Source: Candidatus Kapaibacterium sp.
Lineage (GTDB): Bacteria; Bacteroidota; Ignavibacteria; Palsa-1295
Direction: 5' to 3'
Length of the DNA stretch: 39,390 nt
Assembly (NCBI GenBank): GCA_017882165.1
Contig: JADGPZ010000009.1
Span: forward strand, 1 to 39,390
Below the pieces are notes generated by a model. That model was not told where the DNA came from and searched no databases. It worked only from the letters and a program-made list of their open reading frames with translations. Below are positions 25,482 to 32,115 of the stretch, piece by piece (position 1 is the first letter of the stretch; the number at the start of each line of letters is the position of its first letter). The position numbers were made by a program, and so were the translations under genes.

Positions 25482-25484
25482 TCT

Positions 25485-25895
25485 ATGACGAAGCTCTATC
25501 TTCTCATTATTCTCTTCGCGCTCGCAAGCTGCACGACGGATTCGCCCGTGGTTCGGAATCAGATCGTCTTCTCGCTTGGCAAAGCGGGCGGAGGGTTTCC
25601 CGATTCGCTTTTTCCCGTGTTTCCAAATCCGTTCAACCGCGTGACGGGCGATACGGCGCTGACCATCCGTTTTGCGCTGCGGGATTCGGGCACCGTCACC
25701 CTTCTCGTGCAGAATGCCATCGGTGATCCGATTACGCAGTATTCCGATTCCACGCTCGTGCAAGGATTGTACAGCACGACCTGGAATCCTGTTGCTTCGG
25801 ATGGCACTCGACTGAATGCCGGATTGTATTTCGTGACGCTCCATACCCAGAACTATATTAACTCTCGTTTGGTCAATATTGAAGAGAATGAATAA
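25485..25895 (+). CDS. Lipoprotein with FlgD/T9SS-tail-like Ig fold (136 aa)
   Basis: MTKLYLLIILFALASCTTDS is a lipoprotein signal peptide with lipobox LASC. The rest looks like a single small Ig-like domain: FPVFPNPFNRVTGDTALTIR, then TVTLLVQNAIGDPITQYSDS, ending LNAGLYFVTLHTQNYINSRLVNI. This matches the layout of FlgD Ig-like or T9SS type A sorting domains, here used as a whole lipid-anchored protein instead of a tail. The role is unknown. It overlaps the start of the next gene by 17 bases. Confidence 0.82.
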   Translation: MTKLYLLIILFALASCTTDSPVVRNQIVFSLGKAGGGFPDSLFPVFPNPFNRVTGDTALTIRFALRDSGTVTLLVQNAIGDPITQYSDSTLVQGLYSTTWNPVASDGTRLNAGLYFVTLHTQNYINSRLVNIEENE

Positions 25896-26844
25896 CCGCA
25901 GGTCGTTCGCCACTATCGTTGCACTCGCCCTCTGCCTTGCAAGCGGATGGGTAAACGCGCAGTCATCGCTCACTCGCTATCTTCAGCACGTCCAGCCGCT
26001 CGGCTCCGCGCACCTGACTTTTCCGGGACCGGCCGGAGGATACACCCTCGCACACATGCCGACGAAGCGGGTCATGGAGTGGGGTGACACCGTCATCCAG
26101 GAGCGCGCATTCCTCATCAATCTCAATCTATCTGGCGATGGACTCTTTCTTTCGCCCGACACCGTGCTGAATGTCACCGGCAACACACCGTTCGAGTTCG
26201 TATTCTCGAAAACCCGGACGATCCACGCAGCACTGACGCCGACCCACACGCATGAGGAGTATCTGAATTTCGACACCACGTTCGATGGCGTAATCGGCTA
26301 TGGGTTGTTCAAGCAGTACATCACCGCGTTCGACTTCACCAACAAGTCCGTTACGTTCTATCCGCTGTTCTCGCAGGTAGACGTTTCGGACACCGACGCG
26401 CGCATCATGCAGCTTCCGCTGATCGACGACGCTAAACTTACCTACTGTCACTGCGACTATCCGACGATCTGGCTCGATGCTCAGGCGCCGCCATTCAAGC
26501 CGGGACACGTGCAGCTCGCGTTTCAGGAGCCGCTCTCCCAGATCTTCGTGGGCGCTCTCGATAAGAAGACGAGCGACATCATCGACCGCCAGTTTGTCAA
26601 GGATTCTCTGGCCGGTCTCAAGCGGCCGCTTGGGCTATCGCTCGCAGAGTTCAAAGTCCGCACGCTTTCTGGAATAAGCGAGAACCTTGCCGGTCGCAGC
26701 CCGCATCGCAGTGTCAACGATCTGCCCAAGGAGTACCACGATCTCTCTGTCCCGATCCTCGGCACCTTCGCCACCGACATCATGCGCACCTACTCCGGAC
26801 TCATCATCGATCCATCCCGCCAAAAGCTGATCTTCGTGAAGTAG
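25879..26844 (+). CDS. Secreted protein with retropepsin-like fold signature (321 aa)
   Basis: The N-terminus MKRMNNRRSFATIVALALCL followed by ASGWVNAQ is a signal peptide; a second ATG is at 25888. The segment FDTTFDGVIGYGLFKQYITA and FDFTNKSVTFYPL resembles the second half of bacterial retropepsin-like aspartyl proteases (IDGIIGYDFLKNY, DYKNKKI). The catalytic DTG/DSG was not found, so it may be a non-enzymatic relative. Other traits are HTHEEYLNF and YCHCDYP with two close Cys. It overlaps the preceding lipoprotein gene, suggesting coupled translation. No T9SS tail is visible, so it is likely periplasmic. Confidence 0.75.
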   Translation: MKRMNNRRSFATIVALALCLASGWVNAQSSLTRYLQHVQPLGSAHLTFPGPAGGYTLAHMPTKRVMEWGDTVIQERAFLINLNLSGDGLFLSPDTVLNVTGNTPFEFVFSKTRTIHAALTPTHTHEEYLNFDTTFDGVIGYGLFKQYITAFDFTNKSVTFYPLFSQVDVSDTDARIMQLPLIDDAKLTYCHCDYPTIWLDAQAPPFKPGHVQLAFQEPLSQIFVGALDKKTSDIIDRQFVKDSLAGLKRPLGLSLAEFKVRTLSGISENLAGRSPHRSVNDLPKEYHDLSVPILGTFATDIMRTYSGLIIDPSRQKLIFVK

Positions 26845-26850
26845 GCTCGA

Positions 26851-27450
26851 CTACCGGCGCGATCCGGCTTCTGACAATCTCGCCTCCATCTCCTCGATCC
26901 TCTCATGGAAGTACTCATCCCGCTCCGGACTCATCCGCGAGAGCTGGATGTAAATCTTCCGCGCTTCCTCGAACCTACTCTGATGCACCATGATCTCCGC
27001 CAGCGTTTCGCTGACAAGACCGGGCTCATACTCTGCCGCCTCTTCAGCAGTGTCATCCAAGGATGCACGATGAGGCGTGATGGATGAGCCAAGATTCTTA
27101 GCAAACGCCGGTCCAGCTTCACTCTTCTCCGCACCCGATAGCTGGAACGACGGCCGGATCATCCGGTCCAATTCCATCATCTCCTGTGCTAACTCCAGCA
27201 GAATCTCCGCTCGTACAGAATTCGGCGCTAACTCCAACGCCCGCCTCGCCTCACCCTTCGCATTGGCGAACTGGTGTAGCGCGTAGAAGCACTCGGCCCG
27301 GACGAGATGGTACGTCGCAAAGCCCTCGCTGCCCATCGTGGGCGATGCCATCGCGCTCAGCGCTTCCATCGCCTCGCTGGCATGCCCAGAGAGCAGCAAG
27401 CGGCGGGCATCGTGGATTCGGCTGACTGGACTGCGATCTCCCATGTTCAT
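26851..27450 (-). CDS. TPR-containing protein (199 aa)
   Basis: A soluble helical protein with TPR-like repeats: ARRLLLSGHASEAMEALSAM, AECFYALHQFANAKGEARRA and LAEIMVHQSRFEEARKIYIQ. The Ala/Gly/Tyr/Pro pattern of tetratricopeptide repeats is clear for at least three. The central stretch (residues 95-135) is Ser/Ala-rich and probably unstructured. No signal peptide is present, so it should be cytoplasmic, where TPR proteins act as scaffolds. It is convergent with the gene at 25879, with a six-base gap and no obvious terminator. A candidate promoter lies directly at its start. Confidence 0.8.
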   Translation of the reverse strand: MNMGDRSPVSRIHDARRLLLSGHASEAMEALSAMASPTMGSEGFATYHLVRAECFYALHQFANAKGEARRALELAPNSVRAEILLELAQEMMELDRMIRPSFQLSGAEKSEAGPAFAKNLGSSITPHRASLDDTAEEAAEYEPGLVSETLAEIMVHQSRFEEARKIYIQLSRMSPERDEYFHERIEEMEARLSEAGSRR

Positions 27451-27454
27451 GCCA

Positions 27455-27483
27455 CAAACTTACGGCAATGCGCCCGCCCCAAA
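27455..27483 (-). promoter_or_regulatory. Candidate Bacteroidota-type promoter of the TPR gene (leaderless)
   Basis: On the minus strand TAAGTTTG (27462-27455) matches the -7 consensus TAnnTTTG exactly, with TTTG (27483-27480) upstream. The 17-base spacing is slightly short of the usual 19-21. The box ends five bases before the ATG at 27450, so transcription would begin at or very close to the start codon. This is suggestive but unproven. Confidence 0.35.
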
Positions 27484-27488
27484 ATAAA

Positions 27489-27520
27489 GATCGCGCATTC
27501 CACCAAAGGAATGCACGATC
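27489..27520 (-). terminator. Rho-independent terminator of the Cys-Cys repeat lipoprotein gene
   Basis: GATCGCGCATTCC (27489-27501) pairs with GGAATGCACGATC (27508-27520), with one G-T pair and a six-base loop. On the minus strand the stem is followed by CTTTATTTT. It lies 38 bases after the stop at 27559, as expected. Confidence 0.85.
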
Positions 27521-27558
27521 TTCTCGAAGGTCGATCGGTGTCTGCGGACCAGACTCCC

Positions 27559-28788
27559 TTACTGATGACTCAAATAGAACGTCTCGGTATGCGTGTAGCA
27601 CTCGCCGATCTGCCATGTGAACGACTTCTCGTGATAGCCGTCCTTTGTGAAATGTACCGTGTACGTCGAGGATCCATTCAACGTGCTCGGCGTCAGGAAA
27701 TACCCATGATCGTCTGTCGTGCCGTGAGCGACGACAATATTGTTCAGGTACACCGTAACCGTTGCTCCGGCAACCGGCGTATCCTGGTGGATAGAATCCC
27801 TCACCGTGATGCCGAGCGATGCCGTATCGCAAACCGCGTTGTGATACGCAAGCAGGCTCTTCGTCATGCCAAGTCCCTGGTTGCAGCCAAGCTTGAATTC
27901 GAGTACCGTCTGCGGATAGCCGTCCTTACTGATCGTCGCGTGATAGCCGCCCTGACAGAGATTTGCAAATCGAACGCCGCCATCGTTGCCTGTTGTCATC
28001 GTCCAGCTCATTCCATTGCCGCTGAGCGCGACCGTCGCGCCGGCGATGCCATGGCCCGTCATCGAGTCCTTCACCGCCAGCTCGAACACTCCGTTGCAGC
28101 AATCGCCATGAAGGGCCGACATCGTCCGGTTCACGGTGTGCGTCCCATTGCAGCCCAGGGTATCGATATCGGAGCGTGTGCTATTGTAGCCGTCCTTGGT
28201 AAGGGCGATCGCATAGTGTCCGGGGCAGAGGCCGTCCCAGACCGTCCCGTTCGCGGACATCGGCTTTGTGCTCAGGGCCTGACCGTTGTAGTAGAGCGTG
28301 GCCGAGCCGCCATCGAGCACCGCGTTCGTCGCGGAGTCGTGGACCATTAGCGTGATCCGGCCGTGGCAGCAATCGTTATTCGCATGTGAAGCGACGCCAA
28401 GTGTCGTTGTCAGGTGCGTGGTATCGTTGCACGTCAGTTCGATGACAGACTCCGTCGTCGTGTAGCCAGTTTTCGACGTGTGGATGACGTAGCGTCCCGG
28501 GCAGAGCTTCACGACATGCGCGTTGCCGTCACCATTCGTCATCTCAGTGCGTGAGACGTTGTTCGGTCCCGTCAGCGAGATTGTCGCGTCGTTGATCGGC
28601 GCGCCGGTCGAGTCCTGCACATGGAAGGCAATCATGCCATTGCAGCAGGAATCCGGATTCGGCGTCGGATTCGGTTCGGTCGGCGTGGTATGACGGCACG
28701 CCGAGACGGTGATGAGTAAGAACCAGGCCGCCAGGAGCGGTAACCCGCGAAGGGCGAGACTGCGGAAAGAAGATCGGCTAAGTTTCAT
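27559..28788 (-). CDS. Lipoprotein with four Cys-Cys carboxypeptidase-regulatory-like repeats (409 aa)
   Basis: The start MKLSRSSFRSLALRGLPLLA, then AWFLLITVSAC, gives a lipobox (VSAC). After a Pro/Thr/Asn linker there are four repeats of about 90 residues. Each of the first three begins D-x-CC-N/H-G and contains V-x-DS-x-T, a late L-C-x-G-x-Y and K-x-GY motif, then L-x-C-N: CCNGMIAFHVQDSTGAPIND, CCHGRITLMVHDS, CCNGVFELAVKDSMTG; the fourth is divergent (AVCDTASLGITVRDS). They look like CarboxypepD-reg/PEGA-type Ig domains on the outer surface. The conserved Cys probably form disulfides. The ATG at 28788 is preferred over an upstream start at 28842 because of the lipoprotein signal. Role unknown. 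Confidence 0.85.
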   Translation of the reverse strand: MKLSRSSFRSLALRGLPLLAAWFLLITVSACRHTTPTEPNPTPNPDSCCNGMIAFHVQDSTGAPINDATISLTGPNNVSRTEMTNGDGNAHVVKLCPGRYVIHTSKTGYTTTESVIELTCNDTTHLTTTLGVASHANNDCCHGRITLMVHDSATNAVLDGGSATLYYNGQALSTKPMSANGTVWDGLCPGHYAIALTKDGYNSTRSDIDTLGCNGTHTVNRTMSALHGDCCNGVFELAVKDSMTGHGIAGATVALSGNGMSWTMTTGNDGGVRFANLCQGGYHATISKDGYPQTVLEFKLGCNQGLGMTKSLLAYHNAVCDTASLGITVRDSIHQDTPVAGATVTVYLNNIVVAHGTTDDHGYFLTPSTLNGSSTYTVHFTKDGYHEKSFTWQIGECYTHTETFYLSHQ

Positions 28789-29133
28789 AACGTTTGAAGC
28801 TGTTGAGGACGGCCGGGAAATTCCCAGCCCGAGGATTAACACATCGACCTGCTAATCATCACGCGAAATTACGAATATTCCTGATGAATTCCAAACCCCA
28901 TACTGTTCCCAAGGGCACGCATTGGGCGTCCACGCCGCGATTTGCCGATTCCAGCCAGTATTCCACCATTTCCTTCTGACAGCGCAAGGGAATTTGATTT
29001 CTCATTTGTGTTCAGAGTTCATGAACGCGCCCACTTCTCCCCAATCTGCCGTCTAACCGTTTCTTGTAGCAACTGGTGCCCATAGATTACTCTACAATAT
29101 AACTCCGAAACCGGTGAATTGTTACGGAATAAT
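28789..29133. other. Gene-free 345-base region
   Basis: This gap between two minus-strand genes shows no convincing coding sequence. It holds a candidate promoter for the lipoprotein gene (28864-28895). The rest is AT-richer sequence with no clear hairpin, tRNA or repeat. Confidence 0.5.
28864..28895 (-). promoter_or_regulatory. Candidate Bacteroidota-type promoter of the Cys-Cys repeat lipoprotein gene
   Basis: On the minus strand TTTG (28895-28892) is followed after 20 bases by TAATTTCG (28871-28864), one mismatch from the TAnnTTTG consensus and with the normal spacing. It would give a leader of about 70 bases before the ATG at 28788. Confidence 0.4.
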
Positions 29134-30765
29134 TCAGGATCTTTTTGCCCACGTTTTCCTTCGGACTTTCATTTTCCGTCGTGCCACAGTTTTCCGCCGC
29201 ACAACCTTCTTCTTGGTCTTCCACTCTGTGCCTCGCAGCCACGCCACATACGCCGGCAGAAGCTCCATCGTTTTGGCCCATAGCATATCGTACCGCAGCA
29301 CTTGCTGCGCCTGATACTTGTCGATCGTTTTGATCGCCACCATCCGCTTCACGATCGGCGCGGCGGCTTTCGCGATCTTCGCCACATCGAGATCGTACCG
29401 AGGCACAAGCTGCATGAGCGAGATAAACAGATTGCTCTGCGTTTCATGGCCCCGCTTGAGATGACGCGACTTATACTGTGTGAGCGATTCGATCCGCTCG
29501 AATATATAGGTATGGTCTTGCCGCCGGTCCAGAACGATCAGAATTTCGAGCGCGACTGCGGCCATTCCGTATCCCGCGTAATCGCCCTTGAAGCTTGGGA
29601 ATTGCCGCATAAGATGGCGCAGCAGTTCGCCGGTCTTCTCCTCCTTGGGCTTCTTCTCGCCGGGCACGGGTCTCGCCGTAAAGAGCGCGGCATAAATCTG
29701 GAAGAGATTCCACTTGTCGCGGGTCGTCTCCGTTTGCGAAGCAAAGCGCGAGTGGCCCATCACCTCCAGCACGAGTGCATGTGCTTTCTCAAAATCCTCC
29801 GTGTGCATGTGCAGGATGAAGTGCCACTCCTGAAACGTGTGCCAGTTCTGATCTCCCGCGTCGAACAAATCGCCGCTGGACGCCACCACCTGTTCCGCAC
29901 GCTGAACCTGTCCCGTTTGTACTGAGCACATGAGCCGCGACAGCGCGTTGCGGCTTTTCCGCGAACGGTTCGCAAAGAACGGATAATCGCGCAGCAACGT
30001 CTCCGTCTCGTCGCATACCGCAAGCGCTTCCCGGTAGTCATTCGTTGCTTGCGCGGCCCGCTTGCGAAGCAGAAGGAGTTTTTCCTGCAACGTGAACGTG
30101 CCGAGTTCGCGGGCGATGGGCGTAAGCCGTTTGATGGCCGCATCGAGCATCGGTCGTATTTCCGGATGCTCGGCGCCGCTCTTCGCGAATGTCATCGTGG
30201 CGCGGTCGGAAGCTTCGCTGGCATCGTCAATTGCGGTTTGCAGAGTTATGAAACGCTGTCGCTCGGATTGAAGACGATCGTATTCTGCTACATCACCAGA
30301 GAGCGAGGCCCAACCCAGAATCGGCGAAAGAAGTGATAGTGCCACACGCCACTGCTCGAGCTCGATCGCCTCTTTCAGCCACGCATTCGCCTCTGCATTC
30401 GCGCTGTAGATCGCCGAGAAGCGTTCGAGAATGCGGACGCGAGCATGGGCGAGATCGAGCGCAAAAAGGCGCTGTGCCAGATCCGAATAGTTGCCGCGCG
30501 ACAGATCGAGTTCGAGTAGCGCATCGAGCAGCGCGGACTTTAGCTTCCACATCCCCCGATGGTATTCCGCTTGGGTCATCCCAGCACGCTGCTTCACCTC
30601 GTCGTCGGTGAGGGCATGGGGCGCATCGGCAAGGATGGAGTAGAGCGAGAACGCGCGGTCACTCGAATCCTCGAACCGGGCTAAAACTTTTTTTGGCGCC
30701 AATTTTTGGAAAAAATGGACCAGTTCTACCGTCTCGATCAGCGTTTTTGAGGTCTCCTGTGGCAT
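29134..30765 (-). CDS. Large helical protein with a highly basic C-terminal tail (543 aa)
   Basis: A soluble all-helical protein without signal peptide. It begins MPQETSKTLIETVELVHFFQ. Residues 15-80 look like a small helical adaptor (LTDDEVKQRAGMTQAEYHRG). The following 400 residues show TPR/solenoid-like helices (AHARVRILERFSAIYSANAE, EWHFILHMHTEDFEKAHALV). The last 30 residues are extremely rich in Lys/Arg with a repeated [KR][KR]xVxRRK pattern, as in nucleic-acid-binding tails. I do not recognise the family. Inference: a cytoplasmic scaffold that may contact DNA or RNA through the tail. It is divergent from the small secreted protein gene at 30905. Confidence 0.8.
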   Translation of the reverse strand: MPQETSKTLIETVELVHFFQKLAPKKVLARFEDSSDRAFSLYSILADAPHALTDDEVKQRAGMTQAEYHRGMWKLKSALLDALLELDLSRGNYSDLAQRLFALDLAHARVRILERFSAIYSANAEANAWLKEAIELEQWRVALSLLSPILGWASLSGDVAEYDRLQSERQRFITLQTAIDDASEASDRATMTFAKSGAEHPEIRPMLDAAIKRLTPIARELGTFTLQEKLLLLRKRAAQATNDYREALAVCDETETLLRDYPFFANRSRKSRNALSRLMCSVQTGQVQRAEQVVASSGDLFDAGDQNWHTFQEWHFILHMHTEDFEKAHALVLEVMGHSRFASQTETTRDKWNLFQIYAALFTARPVPGEKKPKEEKTGELLRHLMRQFPSFKGDYAGYGMAAVALEILIVLDRRQDHTYIFERIESLTQYKSRHLKRGHETQSNLFISLMQLVPRYDLDVAKIAKAAAPIVKRMVAIKTIDKYQAQQVLRYDMLWAKTMELLPAYVAWLRGTEWKTKKKVVRRKTVARRKMKVRRKTWAKRS

Positions 30766-30904
30766 AAGAGCGAATAGTGTTGTCTATCAGAACCAAAACA
30801 CGCGGGAGAAAAGTGCGATTTCTGTCTGAGGTTTTATGGCAATGACGAGCGATTTTTGTGGCTGAGTAAGATCACTTGGTTCAAAACCATAAACCAATCG
30901 CATC

Positions 30905-31384
30905 ATGAAAAAAATACTAATCGTTCTTTCGCTGGCCGTATTAACTACCGCTTTTCGTCCGATACCTCCTCCAACTTCTACACTCCCGCCCGTTCCCCCC
31001 ACGGCGGGTGTGGTTCTCAACTCCCCCTCCTCTGAAAGAGGAGGGGGCTGGGGGGTGGTGCTGGCCCAGCCCCTGAGTCCTGGGGTGGTCTTTCCCGACT
31101 GCTACACCTTCACAGTCGATAACGGCTCATCGGACTCCATCGGCAATGTGAGGATCAGTGGCGCGAGCAGCTACGCCGATTTCAATGTAGTCACGACCGC
31201 CTCCTACGAGCAGAGCGTCTGCTTTACGGCTATGTCGGTCACGGTCAACGGCGTTGCCGTCACATATCCGAACTCCGGCGACGTACAACTCGCAAGCGGC
31301 GTGTGGGTCAAAGTCATCTGGCAATCGCCTAGCTTCATCGAGATCGCAGATGAACGCGGGACGAATTCCCCCGTCCGCCAATGA
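30905..31384 (+). CDS. Small secreted protein with repeat-derived N-terminal linker (159 aa)
   Basis: The signal-like start MKKILIVLSLAVLTTAF is followed by a Pro/Gly/Ser-rich stretch of about 45 residues (RPIPPPTSTLPPVPP to SSERGGGWGVVLAQPLSPG). That stretch is largely encoded by a GC-rich palindromic repeat (31019-31060). Next comes a small beta domain with two Cys: CYTFTVDNGSSDSIGNVRIS and SVCFTAMSVTVNGVAVTYP. The sequence VVLAQPLSPG after the repeat looks like the end of a signal peptide, so the repeat may have entered between its core and its cleavage site. The family was not recognised. The stop overlaps an alternative upstream start of the next gene. Confidence 0.7.
   Translation: MKKILIVLSLAVLTTAFRPIPPPTSTLPPVPPTAGVVLNSPSSERGGGWGVVLAQPLSPGVVFPDCYTFTVDNGSSDSIGNVRISGASSYADFNVVTTASYEQSVCFTAMSVTVNGVAVTYPNSGDVQLASGVWVKVIWQSPSFIEIADERGTNSPVRQ
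31019..31060 (+). repeat. GC-rich REP-like palindrome inside the coding region at 30905
   Basis: CCCCCTCCTC and GAGGAGGGGG form a hairpin around TGAAA, followed by CTGGGGGGTGGTG. The copy at 16950-16987 (opposite strand) has the same build: a CCCCC/GGGGG hairpin with a different inner stem and the tail GGCAGGGGGTGGTT. Changes inside the stem keep pairing. In this copy the sequence is read as protein. Confidence 0.75.
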
Positions 31385-31412
31385 GCGCGAACACCAAACA
31401 AGTTTTTTTGAA

Positions 31413-31502
31413 GCTCCAGCCGGCTTTGCCGGCGGGAGCGGAAAAAGAAGCCGGTGGTTGCGGCCCGGCTGATGCTTCAAAACCCCTGGCACGCAACCGG
31501 CT
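31413..31502 (+). promoter_or_regulatory. Structured leader before the Cys-rich secreted protein
   Basis: Two strong inverted repeats lie between the genes. GCTCC-N17-GGAGC (31413-31439) encloses a perfect GCCGGC-TTT-GCCGGC. AGCCGGTGGTTGCG (31449-31462) pairs with CGCAACCGGCT (31492-31502) apart from a three-base bulge. No known riboswitch consensus could be fitted. It may be a leader RNA element or another repeat. Confidence 0.35.
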
Positions 31503-31533
31503 GGGATCTTGTAACTTAGTTAGGAACAGTATT

Positions 31534-32031
31534 ATGAAAAATCGAATTCCATTACGAATGTTGGCGCTGGCAGGACTCCTGCTCGCGTTGACAATACCAG
31601 CGAGCAAGAGCTTCGCACTGACCTTAGGGCAGACATCGATCGGTTATGTTGACCAGTATGGTAATGGGGTGCTGACAGTCGCCGATAGCGTACTCGAAGC
31701 AGCCTTCACCGACGAGCTCAATCACGATGCCGATGATTCGCTTCACAATGCCACCATATCCAGCGTTAGTATCATACCAATTGGCGGCACATACTACCTC
31801 GTTGGCGAAGGCAGCAGCGATTCGTGCTCGTCCATCATCGTAAAAGTGGTAGTCACCAGCGGTCCAGCAGGGCTTCTCAAGATCAACGACAATCAGTCAG
31901 TCCATTGTTCTTGTGGAACCGGAGGGATGGACACCTGTCCTGCGGATTGTTCAGCGACCATCATATGTCCTTGTAATCCCCAGGCATCAAATCTCTATAA
32001 CGGTGCAAACCATCTTGGTAACTTCTATTAA
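31534..32031 (+). CDS. Small secreted Cys-rich protein (165 aa)
   Basis: MKNRIPLRMLALAGLLLALT followed by IPASKSFA is a clear signal peptide, which fixes the ATG at 31534; an in-frame upstream start at 31381 has only low-complexity sequence. The mature protein begins LTLGQTSIGYVDQYGNGVLT. The C-terminal part has a Cys cluster, HCSCGTGGMDTCPADC then SATIICPCNP, with eight Cys in under 50 residues. This may form disulfides or bind metal. The family was not recognised. It precedes a secreted thioredoxin-like protein gene by about 85 bases. Confidence 0.75.
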   Translation: MKNRIPLRMLALAGLLLALTIPASKSFALTLGQTSIGYVDQYGNGVLTVADSVLEAAFTDELNHDADDSLHNATISSVSIIPIGGTYYLVGEGSSDSCSSIIVKVVVTSGPAGLLKINDNQSVHCSCGTGGMDTCPADCSATIICPCNPQASNLYNGANHLGNFY

Positions 32032-32115
32032 TTCTGAACCGTTGTGTAACGCTCTCCGCTGCTTCATTCTGGAGCGGCGGGGAGTATCATTAGATTAAGT
32101 AATTTGAGTCAGGTT

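Noticed and set aside
27307-28350. Plus-strand open frame of 347 codons opposite the Cys-Cys lipoprotein gene
   Set aside because: Antisense shadow; the minus-strand gene has a lipobox, repeats and a terminator.
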